From NCBI GenBank assembly GCA_030674155.1, contig CM060328.1, forward strand, positions 39,759,299 through 39,776,798: 17,500 bases of DNA, in the 5' to 3' direction. Position 1 is the first letter of the stretch. Each line of letters begins with the position of its first letter. The notes under the pieces were generated by a model. The model made no database searches and was not told where the DNA came from. It saw only the letters and a list, made by a program, of their open reading frames with translations. The DNA is from Stramonita haemastoma. Its lineage: Eukaryota; Mollusca; Gastropoda; Neogastropoda; Muricidae. Both the position numbers and the translations under genes were made by a program. Shown here piece by piece: positions 8,810 through 17,500 of this stretch.

Positions 8810-9961
8810 TCATTCCTCATTGCTCCCAATCGCTGGTGGGGCATCATGTCTTTGCCTGTGTTTTAGGCAGCCCATGATTTTGCAAAAGTCCTCCCTGAAG
8901 GTCTGGCCAGTCAGGCAGTAGAGAAAGAAGTTGGAGCAGTGATGCAGGCTGTTCAGGGCAGAACACACGGCCATGGAGAACGAGGCCTTGGCACGGTCCT
9001 CCCCCGATATCGTCCACACAGCCAGATCCAGATAAATAAAGATGTAATTGAGGGAGAGGGGCAGGGTCAGCAGCAGGAAGGTCAGGGACACCACGATCAC
9101 TGTCAAGGTCACGGACCTGGCTGCTTTCTCACGGTTCCGCACCTGCTGGGAGTCTCCTTTGCCCAGCTGCTGACCGGCCAGGGTGACGGACTGTCTGAGG
9201 TTGTAGACCAGAATAGTGTTGGACCCAGCCAGGAAGACGAAAGGCAGAAGACAGTAGATGAGGAGCTCTACGTAGATGAATATGTTTCCAGTGAAAAGGA
9301 TGTAGCTATCATTATCAGGCCTGACCCCGCACCAGTACTTCCTATTGGACGTTCTGGAGGGAATGATCTCATAGCCGATGAGATAGTGGGAATAGACGAT
9401 GGCGAAGAAGACGGTGATTGCCGTCAGCAGCAGCAGCACAGTGCGGCGTGTGCACAGCACGTTGACACGATGCGGCCAGACCACAGAGATGGCTCTTTGC
9501 ACAGTCATACACACTAGATACCAGCAACCGATAGTGCTCCACCCTGTGGAGATCCAAGTGGTGATTTTACACATGACATTATGGGTGGTGCCAATGACGA
9601 ATTTGAAGAGGTAGTACAACCAGGACCAGAAGACACCCGTCCACAGCATTATCAGATCCACCACGGCTAGGGCGGTGAAGTAGATGTCGATGGTGGAGCC
9701 AGTAGACCTCATCCGCCGCGAGGTGATGATGATGGTCATGATGTTTCCGAAGGTGCCCAGCAGAATAGTAAATGGAGGGAAGACGTCCCGCACCAGTTGT
9801 CCAGCTTGAAATATGGCATAGGTGCTGTAATGTCTGTCCACCGGGCCGTCATCAGAGTCTGTGGTCAAGGAATCGGTCCATGCAGCGGGAAAGCTGGGCA
9901 CAGCTGTGGTGTTGGCCATGAGGTCCATTGGAGACAAGTACCTGAAACTGAGACATTCCAT
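8810..9961 (-). CDS. rhodopsin-family (class A) G-protein-coupled receptor, neuropeptide-receptor-like
   Basis: A 383-residue, uninterrupted seven-helix receptor for the plasma membrane. The extracellular N-terminus (about 1-58) carries an N-glycosylation sequon at Asn17. Helices lie at about 60-82 (GN at 72-73), 91-116 (LAVVD with Asp102), 127-160, 174-197, 225-255 (Pro240), 282-311 (Pro301) and 327-350. Cys131 and Cys211 can form the conserved disulfide, and a second sequon is at Asn217. The usual DRY is QRA (155-157), the helix 6 Trp is Thr299, and NPxxY is NFFLY (344-348). The stretch SNFFLYCLTG resembles FMRFamide-receptor-like invertebrate peptide receptors. Cys360 and Cys365 after helix 8 could be palmitoylated. 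The ligand cannot be told. Met1, Met12 or Met15 could be the start; a TTTCAG|G acceptor-like site lies between Met1 and Met12. GC-richer codon use than the LINE marks it as host sequence. Confidence 0.93.
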   Translation of the reverse strand: MECLSFRYLSPMDLMANTTAVPSFPAAWTDSLTTDSDDGPVDRHYSTYAIFQAGQLVRDVFPPFTILLGTFGNIMTIIITSRRMRSTGSTIDIYFTALAVVDLIMLWTGVFWSWLYYLFKFVIGTTHNVMCKITTWISTGWSTIGCWYLVCMTVQRAISVVWPHRVNVLCTRRTVLLLLTAITVFFAIVYSHYLIGYEIIPSRTSNRKYWCGVRPDNDSYILFTGNIFIYVELLIYCLLPFVFLAGSNTILVYNLRQSVTLAGQQLGKGDSQQVRNREKAARSVTLTVIVVSLTFLLLTLPLSLNYIFIYLDLAVWTISGEDRAKASFSMAVCSALNSLHHCSNFFLYCLTGQTFREDFCKIMGCLKHRQRHDAPPAIGSNEE

Positions 9962-10515
9962 ACAGTCACTACGTGACAGAAAGGAACCCCATCAGACTGG
10001 TGCTCTAACACCCTTTAGTTCATGCAGAGTATCAAGAAAAGTGTGTAATATAACCAAACAATTCTCATACGATTTCAGATTAAAAATTTGGTTTTGTGAA
10101 AAATATTACTATGTTGCTTTGTTTTAGGTTGCTTTCTTGTTCGATGTCATCTAGTATATCGTTGTAGTTAAAGTCAGATTTAGGCAACTCTCAGGGCCAG
10201 CTGGACAGATCAAAGAATGAGCGAACTGCGACAACCTGAAAACAATTCTTACATTGATTTAAGTAAGACTGAAGACAAGTAGGCTATGCGCTTCAAAACT
10301 AAGGAACCGACCTCAAGAAAACTGTGTTTCAAGGCAAGACCAAGGTAAAAAGGAAAAAAAAAGCAGACCACAAGTTTCTCTCTTTGGCAATATCACCGAA
10401 TCCTATGGCATGAGAATCCATGAAGTCAGCAGAACCAGAAGGAATACTAGCAAAAGGAGAAGGAGGATCATGTCATTGTTATTGGGTGCAGAAGCTAACG
10501 CCGTACTGATTGATG

Positions 10516-10518
<3 letters not shown>
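9962..10518. other. upstream flank of the receptor; no gene seen
   Basis: AT-rich sequence on the 5' side of the receptor. It should hold the promoter and possibly a non-coding first exon, but I see no TATA box or other element clear enough to call. Short ORFs here have no recognisable motif. Confidence 0.5.

Positions 10519-10614
<96 letters not shown>
10519..10614. repeat. (AG)43 microsatellite followed by a G11 run
   Basis: A pure AG tract of about 86 bases ends in eleven G residues. The Arg/Glu ORF spanning it is a repeat artefact. Confidence 0.97.
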
Positions 10615-10995
10615 AAGGTGATCAGGTGAGATGCAACCCTATTTTCAAGAATTCAAATCTACCCTATCAGTGGCTGAAACAGAGCCAAGTTTACCACCCA
10701 CCTCAAAATTGCCAGTTTTTGTACATCTGTGTGAATTCTAGAACAGAGCGTAGTCAGGACTATGATTATTGTGACCATGGTTGTTGATTGAAGAACACTA
10801 TCACCCATGTTTTCTTCTTCATGTCGTGTCTCTTGGGCAGTGTCGCATGGCGGAGCTCATCCCTCTCCATGCCAGACCACAGCCGATGTCCTCCATCAAA
10901 GTGGCTCGCCTTGGTCTCAAACACATACTCGTTGAGTTCCAGGCAAACTCCTTGGCATTTCATACAGAGATCACATCCCTAATGAAGAAGTGTAA
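10615..10995. other. no gene recognised
   Basis: Unique-looking DNA of mixed composition. It lies upstream of the LINE relic and may be older, unrecognisable LINE sequence; no conserved motif can be read in any frame. Confidence 0.4.
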
Positions 10996-11314
10996 ACCAG
11001 AATAAAGAACGCCATCGGACCATATGAAGAACTCCTAACTTCAGTGAACCCCCCAAAAAAAACCCCGCAAGCTAAAGTGGTACGGGCACGTCACACGAAC
11101 GTATCGACTTGCCAAGACTGTCTTACAGGGATTAGTAAAGGGAGAGTGACGAAGAGGCAGACAGAGGAAACGATGGGAAGACAACATCAGAGAGTGGACA
11201 GGCCTTGGGTGGAGCGGTCTGCTACGGAGGGCGGAGGACCGTGGGGAATGGAGGAAGCTGGTTGCAAAATCTTCAGTATTGCTCCCACAGTGTGCAGGAC
11301 TACGGGACAGGTGA
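10996..11314 (+). pseudogene. decayed 3' coding fragment of a second LINE family
   Basis: Three plus-strand frame segments together give the C-terminus typical of an endonuclease/reverse-transcriptase polyprotein: TRIKNAIGPYEELLTSV from 10996, then KLKWYGHVTRTYRLAKTVLQ at about 11072-11131, then GRQRKRWEDNIREWTGL from about 11156, ending WRKLVAKSS...LRDR and TGA at 11312-11314. At least two frameshifts separate them, one near an A-rich run at 11055-11062. It carries no RT core, so it is a 5'-truncated relic, as is usual for LINEs. Motif recognition is from memory of many invertebrate genomes. Confidence 0.75.
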
Positions 11315-11346
11315 AGGTGAAGAGTGTGATCACCCTGAACTAAATA

Positions 11347-11785
11347 CATAGCGCTTTGAATACAGAACAGTTTTCATTGTTATCTCTGTATTAAAACATA
11401 ATACAGCGTTTTGAACACAGAACTGATTGCACTGTCATTCCTGTACTAAGTATACAACGCTTTGAACACAGAACTGATTTGTTTGTCATTCCTGTACTAA
11501 GTATACATCGCTTTGAACACAGAACTGATTTGTTTGTCATTCCTGTACTAAGTATACATCGCTTTGAACACAGAACTGATTTGTTTGTCATCCCTGTACT
11601 AAGTATACAGCGTTTTGAACACAGAACTGATTTGTTTGTCATCCCTGTACTAAGTATACAGCGCTTTGAACGCAGAACTGATTTGTTTGTCATCCCTGTA
11701 CTAAGTATACAGCGCTTTGAACACAGAACTGATTGCACCGTCATCCCTGCACTAAGTATACAGCGCTTTGAACACAGAACTGATT
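11347..11785. repeat. 51-bp minisatellite, about 8.5 copies
   Basis: Copies start at 11404, 11455, 11506, 11557, 11608, 11659, 11710 and 11761, with exact 51-base spacing. The last is cut after 25 bases; a diverged first copy occupies 11347-11403. The unit contains CGCTTTGAACACAGAACTGA and CCTGTACTAAGTATACA. Differences cluster in the GATTTGTTTGT/GATTGCACTGT segment. Because 51 is a multiple of three, long ORFs appear on both strands (17-residue periodicity, SVLCSKRCILSTGMTNK on minus). I regard these as by-products. Confidence 0.95.
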
Positions 11786-12061
11786 CCACACACAGCACTG
11801 TGGACATCGAGCTGACTGTACCTACAGAGCGCCGAACACTGAACTTATTCATGACTTGACTTGACTTGTCTCTCTTGACTCCGTGAGAAGTCCTGTGGGT
11901 ATATCACGGAGACTTTCAGATAATATATCTAGTGCATGTTACAGAAATCTGGAAGTGCTTCTTCTGCTCCTAGTGGAACTAAGTCTACGGTGCTTGTTAC
12001 TGCACTGATTGCATGGCATCATTAAAAATAACCTAAATCCCCAGTGAGCATTGTGAAATTC

Positions 12062-12373
12062 AGACTTATAGTGTAAGGTAAAAGGTAAAGGTGTTACCAT
12101 AATCTATGCGGTTGTTGGGGAACAAGGCATCAGAAATATCAGCCTCTCCAGAAGCCAGCATATTGAGGGTGGCGCCCATCTCCTCTCATTTGCTGCTTTA
12201 CCTTACCCTGACCCTAAAGAGGGCATGTACCCATTTATATCTGGGTAATCTGGGGGGGGGGGGACTGTACTTAAGCCAAGGCGCGCAAACGCACCCATCC
12301 ACTTGGCAACCATGCTCAAGGCTACTTAATCTTAGCTTGGGGAAAGTGAACGCTGTGACCACTGAGCTAATCG
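12062..12373 (-). mobile_element. second type of tRNA-derived SINE
   Basis: On the minus strand an A box TAGCTCAGTGG lies at 12369-12359. A weakly preserved B-box-like segment is near 12336-12320. A body without the CGGATGAGAC core follows, containing a C12 run (G12 on plus at 12252-12263), and the element ends with GGTAACACCTTTACC near 12080. I recognise this as a repeat widespread in gastropod sequences; the name is not known to me. It differs from copies 1-4 and so represents another SINE family. Confidence 0.65.
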
Positions 12374-13798
12374 GTATAAAACTGCTAAAACTGGTACAGG
12401 ACTGGGAACACTGAATTGAGTGTACAGCTCTCTGAAAATTACGCTGTTGTACAGTATCATGAACACAGAACTTATGTATAGACGGGTAAATCTTGGAATT
12501 GATTGTATATCATGGTGAACTTGATACTGTTGAGGTAGTAACGTGAAGCATTATGCAAGGTCTTCAGGACCTAAACACAGAAGAAATCATGCAGACAGCA
12601 AACACTTTAGGAGTTATAATTATATCACTATAAATATATGACCATTAGTACACATTTATATCTAAACACTGAATGATCACGTAGAGCAGTTAAACATTTT
12701 ACCTGCAAAGAACCCTGAATGGTGAGATGATTGAATAGCGCTGTGACACAGAACTGACTGAGCAAAGCCAGAACTGTGGGTTGATCGTACATTCTTGTTC
12801 ACCCCGCAAATATGGTTATCAAGATATAGTGACCAACTATTCGCCATTAACATTATGACTTTAAAAGGGAGTTGGAGATTGCCAATTGTCATAACCACAC
12901 TGTGCAACTAGAACAATTCTAAACACTGTAACAAAAAAAACAACCAAATCTTTCGACAACAGTGTGAACTGTCTGAAAATTCAGTGAAAGAGTTAGCTCC
13001 AGACTGCAGTTAATGATGACAACAGATTTTCCCCACATTTTAAACATGTTCAGTAGGGATGTTCGTCACTGCCTGCAGTCTTACAACTTTTCAGCAACCT
13101 CACTGCAACTAGGCATTGACCTCGGGGCATCTTCGAAACCATCCAGGAGGATAAGTTCAATGGATAACATCTGTGAGGCAGTCAGAGTGACGTCACTAAC
13201 CGATGTGACCCTTTGGACTGCTTTTACAGTTCAGTGGCTGTGTCCTGTGGACAGCTTGGCATCAACTTTTCTGCGGTTTTACAGCTGCAATCCAATCCAG
13301 TCTTGTTGTTGGTAGCCCCACCAACCATCCACACAGGCGATATCGGGACTGTCTGTCATCTTGTACAGGTTTACTGCTCAAGCTATGATACAATGCTGAA
13401 GCTTAGCAGATGTCTGTTGTTGATTAAAGTTGATAACAGTTTGGTCTTGTAAATCGTTCAACAAACAGACTGTGTTTAGCAACTCATTCCCAGTTAGGCA
13501 GCACTGGTGCTATTGATGCACCGGTTAGTCAGTGAATGTGTGGACATTTCCGCATTATTGTATTTTGACTTTTGTTGATTTTAAGGGTTTAAAAAAAAAC
13601 GTTTTTGAATGTTTATTTGTTTTTTTTTTAGTTGTTTTATGTTTACTCTCGCATTGGTGATTGTCCTTATTTCGTTAACTTTTTCCCCTTTTATCTTCAT
13701 TTGTTATTTTGTTTTGTTTTTGTGTGGTTGTTTTTTGCGTTTTTGCTTAGGAAAAAAGAAGATTTGGTGTTGTTTGGTTAGTTGGTTATTTGTCCAGC
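12374..13798. other. no gene recognised
   Basis: AT-rich DNA. At 12408-12780 several short pieces resemble the 51-bp minisatellite (GAACACAGAACTTA near 12470, GACACAGAACTGACTG near 12740). The ORFs at 13013-13315 and 13213-13452 have no domain, no good start context and overlap in frames, so I do not call them. 13560-13790 is T-rich with short homopolymers. Confidence 0.5.
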
Positions 13799-13816
13799 CA
13801 CACACACACACCACAC

Positions 13817-13882
<66 letters not shown>

Positions 13883-13883
13883 C

Positions 13884-13956
<73 letters not shown>

Positions 13957-13959
13957 CAC

Positions 13960-13994
<35 letters not shown>

Positions 13995-14015
13995 CACACA
14001 CCAAAACACACACAC

Positions 14016-14056
<41 letters not shown>

Positions 14057-14077
14057 ACACACACACAAACACACCAA
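13799..14077. repeat. long interrupted CA microsatellite
   Basis: A CA tract of about 280 bases with repeated one-base slips (CAACA, CACCACA) at irregular spacing. Frame-shifted His-Thr and Cys-Val ORFs on both strands are artefacts of the repeat. 14078-14337 behind it is unique-looking and holds nothing I recognise. Confidence 0.97.
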
Positions 14078-14337
14078 ACTGACAACTAGATCTTACCTTA
14101 CACTCCTAGTGCCAATGTTCCCGAAGAACATTTAATTCAAAGTTGCTATAAGCCACAGGCTGAAGAGACCCTGCACTGCATGTCGTATCGACTGTAAGTG
14201 TTTAGATGGTTGTGCCCGCTGACATGATGCATAAGGCTCAAAGATCGTGGCACCTCTGACATGTCACTGAGCACAGCCACCTAAGCCCCACATAGTTGAC
14301 TGACACACAGCACAGAGATACACTGAAAATAAAGAAA

Positions 14338-14418
14338 GTGTGTGTATGTGTTTATTTGTTTGTTTGTTTATTTGTGTGTTTGTGTGTGTTTGGGGTGGTG
14401 GGGGGTGGTGGTGGTTGT

Positions 14419-14450
<32 letters not shown>

Positions 14451-14502
14451 TTGTGTGTGTTTGTGTGTGTTTGTGTGTGTGTTTGTGGTGTGTGTGTGTG
14501 AA
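14338..14502. repeat. TG/TTTG repeat with G-rich insert
   Basis: TTTG and TG motifs flank a G-rich stretch at 14392-14414 (GGGGTGGTGGGGGGTGGTGG). The insert has enough short G runs for a weak quadruplex. Confidence 0.9.
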
Positions 14503-15650
14503 TTTTTTGCTTTGTTTTCTTTTTTTGTACACAGATATATACATATTACATATTCTTTTTCACATTGGCTTGTTGTTGTTCTTTATGTTTTGTTGTTTTA
14601 TCCATTTTATTTTTCTTTAAAATTTCATACCGCTTTTTGCAGACGGATATTTCAAAATATAGATTTATACACTTTGTACCCCAAGGGTGCAGCTGCACTG
14701 CAGTCTCTGTGGACCAGCCCTGCAGCAGCAGAGTGCAGTGTGCACTGGGTCATCATAGTAAAATCCTCATATCTTTTTTGTTTGATGCCCATTTCTTATG
14801 AAACTATGGCATTGTGTGGGTAAGTGACTGCCCATTATATGTGTGCATAAAAATCTATAATGCATAAAAAGAATATGTTAATTATGGTGTCAAATTACGT
14901 AATTGCTCTGATTTTAAGTGGTGATCCCACTGATGGGCTTATGATTTTTACGCAATGCATGCAACAAATACAACAAAAAAACTATACAATAATCACAAAT
15001 AAACAGGGAAAAACATAGGTACTATACAAGTTTTCTTCCAGCATCCCATCAAATGTAATATAGTCAAAGGGAACCACTGAACTGTACACATGACACTGTC
15101 ACAATAAGGATCATGGAATACACAGATAACATGTCTTCCCTAGTCCAAGTAAGTTCCTGAACTTTTCTACACTACTTTATACATATGTACAGAATGTTTG
15201 CACTTCACTAGGTGGCTTGTAGTTCATTTTCATGTAAACAGTCGGTGTTTATCATAGCAGTACTCACAGTACCAAGGCCACGCCCCTCCCCAGTCACCCC
15301 CTCCCCCCATCCCTTTCAGCTGGCCTATCTCGCTCCTCAAGCGGCACACAGTTAGTATCGCGAGACTCAAAGCTCTCATGATCTCTATCCAAAACACGAT
15401 CTTTATCGGCTACGTAATAACTCGTTTCAAACTTCTGTTACTTCGTCAGCAGTTCAAGTCTGATGTACCAAAGCCATACTACAAGCATATGACACGTAAA
15501 ACAACAATAAACAAAACAAAAACACGCTCAATTTATATGCAAATTATCTGTGAACAATGTGCGACTAATGTGGCAGCTAAAGCCATCAAGGTAAAACGAC
15601 CATGTGAGAATAGAACAGAATGGGAGAGCAAAAATGAAAGTACCTGCTGT
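14503..15650. other. no gene recognised
   Basis: AT-rich, mostly unique-looking DNA. A C-rich patch lies at 15283-15316. The ORF at 15378-15662 (94 residues, Lys/Thr-rich, a few Cys) has no recognisable domain and ends inside the palindrome at 15651; I do not call it a gene. Confidence 0.5.
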
Positions 15651-15713
15651 GGTACGGATTAATCCGTACCCGGTCCAGGGCAGATGATCGCGTGGTACGG
15701 ATAAATCCGTACC
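15651..15713. repeat. duplicated 20-bp palindrome
   Basis: GGTACGGATTAATCCGTACC at 15651-15670 is a perfect 20-base palindrome. A second copy at 15694-15713 differs by one base, so one central pair no longer matches. Both are preceded by GT and followed by CCGG, with starts 43 bases apart, so they are a short tandem duplication. The centre GGATTAATCC holds two overlapping TAATCC sites of the K50 homeodomain type and a TTAA; either meaning is speculation. Confidence 0.9.
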
Positions 15714-15742
15714 CGGGGTAGAAAGTGTTCCAAAGCATCATT

Positions 15743-15793
15743 CCCCCCCCCCCCTCCTCCTATCACCACAAAATTTCTGGGGGGGGGGGGGGG
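15743..15793. repeat. opposed C12 and G15 homopolymers
   Basis: C12 at 15743-15754 and G15 at 15779-15793 are separated by 24 bases. They could pair as a hairpin of at least twelve G-C pairs. Both lengths are uncertain in sequencing. Confidence 0.9.
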
Positions 15794-16183
15794 TGGGTCA
15801 TCACACTAAGCAAAAATGGTTCATTCTGTTTACTGGTTCATAATTGTTTTCATTCTGTTTGTAGACTTTAGAATGTAGTTCTCCATGTCTGTTCACTCTC
15901 AACTAAACTAATGTCTTAAATGGAATGCGGTAAAACTCAAAGAAGGAAAGTCTCTCCAACAAAAGAAAAGACTTAGTGATGGAGAAAGATGCAGCCACAT
16001 TGGAAGCAAGGTATCATAGTTTCAGTTTGCACAAAGCAAGATCTTTTGTTCTGTACTTCTTTTAGGGTTTTCCCCGAATTCTAAGTGTGGCTACGTAAAT
16101 GGTGGGCAGAAACGATCCCATACACAAAACATCTCCCTGTTGTTGGACCTTGAAGCTCTAGACAAGATATATCTATCTATCTC
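15794..16183. other. no gene recognised
   Basis: Unique-looking DNA with a short TATC repeat at about 16168-16181. No coding motif is visible on either strand. Confidence 0.5.
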
Positions 16184-16361
16184 TTAGTATGGCGACCGTG
16201 GGGTCACCCGTGTAGACTTGACAACCAGTTCCCTCCATTCCTCTCTCTGTTCTGCCTTTCTCAGAGTTTTGGTGAGTTTCTAGGCCTGTCCATTCGCCGA
16301 TGTTGTCCTCCCATCTCTTCTTTGGTCTGCCTCTTTTTCTTCCTCCTTGGACAGTGCCAGG
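16184..16361 (-). pseudogene. decayed 3' coding fragment of a LINE
   Basis: On the minus strand the frame reads GTVQGGRKRGRPKKRWEDNI from 16358, then GEWTGL. After a one-base shift near 16276 it continues TKTLRKAEQREEWRELVVKS, ending at TAA 16186-16184. RWEDNI.EWTGL is shared with the relic at 10996-11314, so both derive from related LINEs in opposite orientation. The fragment begins exactly at the (TAC)n tract. Confidence 0.75.
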
Positions 16362-16362
16362 A

Positions 16363-16449
<87 letters not shown>
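16363..16449. repeat. (TAC)29 microsatellite
   Basis: A pure trinucleotide tract of 87 bases, directly upstream of the LINE relic in the relic's orientation. The poly-Ser, poly-Tyr and poly-Thr ORFs crossing it are artefacts. Confidence 0.97.
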
Positions 16450-16560
16450 AAGATACTACGAAATAGGAACGAAAAAAAAAAACCACACGCGCGCAGATAG
16501 ACAACAGACATGCAATCTAATAGAGAGATACAGAAACATAAAGGAAGACAAATACAGATA

Positions 16561-17398
16561 GTATCTAGGTCCTATCTTACATACTTCTTAGCACCTGTAT
16601 CATATTCCATAGATTTCCTAGCACCAAGGTCTTAAATCACACACTCCCCAACACCTAGGTCCGATATCACACACTTCATAACACCTAGGTCCTATAGCAC
16701 ACACGTTCTAGCATCTGGATCCTATTTCACACCTACCAAACACCTAGGCCCTATATATATCTCACACACTTCTAAACACCTAGGTCCTGTCTCACACACT
16801 TTCTTACACCTAGGTCCTATCTTTCACACTTTCTTACACCTACGTCCTATCTTTCACAGTTCTAACTCCTAGGTCCAATATCCACACTTCTAACTCCTAG
16901 GTCCAATATCAACACTTTCTAACTCCTAGGTCCGATATCCACACTTTCTAACTCCTAGGTCCGATATCAACACTTTCTAACTCCTAGGTCCAATATCCAC
17001 ACTTCTAACTCCTAGGTCCGATATCCACACTTACTAAGACCTAGGTCCGATATCCACACTTACTAAGACCTAGGTCCAATATCAACACTTACTAAGACCT
17101 AGGTCCAATATCAACACTTTCTAACTCCTAGGTCCGATATCCACACTTTCTAACTCCTAGGTCCGATATCCACACTTACTAAGACCTAGGTCCGATATCC
17201 ACACTTACTAAGACCTAGGTCCGATATCCACACTTACTAAGACCTAGGTCCGATATCCACACTTACTAAGACCTAGGTCCGATATCCACACTTACTAAGA
17301 CCTAGGTCCGATATCCACACTTACTAAGACCTAGGTCCTATCTTTCACACTTTCTAACACCTAGGTACGCTATCGCACAGCCCCTAACAGCCAGGTCC
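16561..17398. repeat. 29-bp minisatellite, about 29 copies
   Basis: The unit is about 29 bases (27-33 in the diverged parts) with consensus CCTAGGTCCGATATCCACAC followed by TTACTAAGA or TTTCTAACT. Most core units contain the palindrome CCTAGG, many also GATATC. Units with AAGACCTAGGTC (nine of them, 17036-17335) have a ten-base palindrome GACCTAGGTC. Units at both ends are diverged (CCTATCTTTCACACTTTCT type) and the centre-right is homogeneous, as expected of expansion from the middle. The constant spacing is not a CRISPR array because no unique spacers separate the units. Confidence 0.95.
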
Positions 17399-17425
17399 TG
17401 TCTGGTTCAAGCCTGCCCACTGTGT

Positions 17426-17500
17426 AGACATGACTCACAGCACACCCTGCGTTGGCTAGGCCACGTCCACACCATGGAGGAGGGCCCCATGCTGAAGGAC
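17426..17500 (+). pseudogene. LINE coding fragment, cut by window edge
   Basis: The plus-strand frame reads HDSQHTLRWLGHVHTMEEGP then MLKD. This matches the LRWLGHVxRMEDGRxPKD segment found after the reverse transcriptase domain in many invertebrate LINE proteins. The Arg usually found after GHVH is Thr here. The 5' end abuts the minisatellite, so it is probably truncated. Only the part inside the window can be judged. Confidence 0.6.

Noticed and set aside
8939..9517. 192-residue plus-strand ORF opposite the receptor
   Set aside because: It is antisense to the receptor helices, rich in Gln/Gly/Asp/His from the complementary strand, with no recognisable domain.
11391..11859. ORFs of 153 and 126 residues with a 17-residue repeat
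   Set aside because: They exist because the 51-bp minisatellite has a period divisible by three and no stop in those frames; both strands are open at once and neither has unique flanking coding sequence.
12353..12373. tRNA gene suggested by TAGCTCAGTGG
   Set aside because: No acceptor or anticodon stem can be formed and the B box is eroded; it is the head of a SINE.
13013..13452. Two overlapping plus-strand ORFs of 100 and 79 residues
   Set aside because: No domain, no repeat of composition typical of exons, and they share the same bases in different frames.
15378..15662. 94-residue ORF that might be the end of a transposase
   Set aside because: Lys/Thr-rich with a few Cys, but no catalytic motif or zinc-finger spacing I could support; it ends inside the palindrome, which is more likely chance.
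16561..17398. CRISPR-like regular array
   Set aside because: The units are contiguous with no unique spacers, and the genome is clearly animal.

Overview
The window looks like non-coding-rich genomic DNA from an animal, most likely a marine gastropod mollusc (caenogastropod-like). This rests on a single-exon rhodopsin-type GPCR of a kind common in molluscs, many long CA, GA and TC microsatellites, several LINE relics, and tRNA-derived SINE copies whose core and tail I recognise from gastropod sequences. The species assignment is inference.

Layout. 1-1290: microsatellite and two SINE copies on the minus strand. 1500-2815: a giant simple-sequence block (pyrimidine tract, C20, CA tract, purine tract) that contains a perfect 36-bp inverted repeat. 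2793-~6890: one nearly complete non-LTR retrotransposon (LINE) on the minus strand, with one long endonuclease/reverse-transcriptase ORF, a single visible frameshift in the endonuclease, and a clear 3' end (hairpin, AATAAA, hexamer tail). 6892-8480: a CA tract, then two related SINE copies in opposite orientation. 8810-9961: the only convincing host gene, a seven-transmembrane receptor on the minus strand. 10519-12373: a GA microsatellite, a decayed LINE 3' fragment, a 51-bp minisatellite and a second type of tRNA-derived SINE. 12374-15650: mostly unremarkable DNA broken by CA and TG tracts. 15651-17500: a duplicated 20-bp palindrome, opposed poly-C and poly-G runs, a second LINE relic, a (TAC)n tract, a ~29-copy minisatellite with two palindromes per unit, and the beginning of a third LINE fragment cut by the window edge.

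How the parts relate. The receptor is the only candidate cellular gene; nothing suggests an operon or gene cluster. The retrotransposon would supply its own reverse transcriptase if intact, and the SINEs are non-autonomous elements that depend on some LINE for movement. The two SINE copies just downstream of the receptor are inverted relative to each other and could form double-stranded RNA if the receptor transcript runs through them. I found no convincing new multi-gene system. The most noteworthy signals are structural: the foldback inverted repeat, the duplicated 20-bp palindrome, the palindrome-bearing minisatellite, the LINE 3' end and the SINE pair near the receptor.
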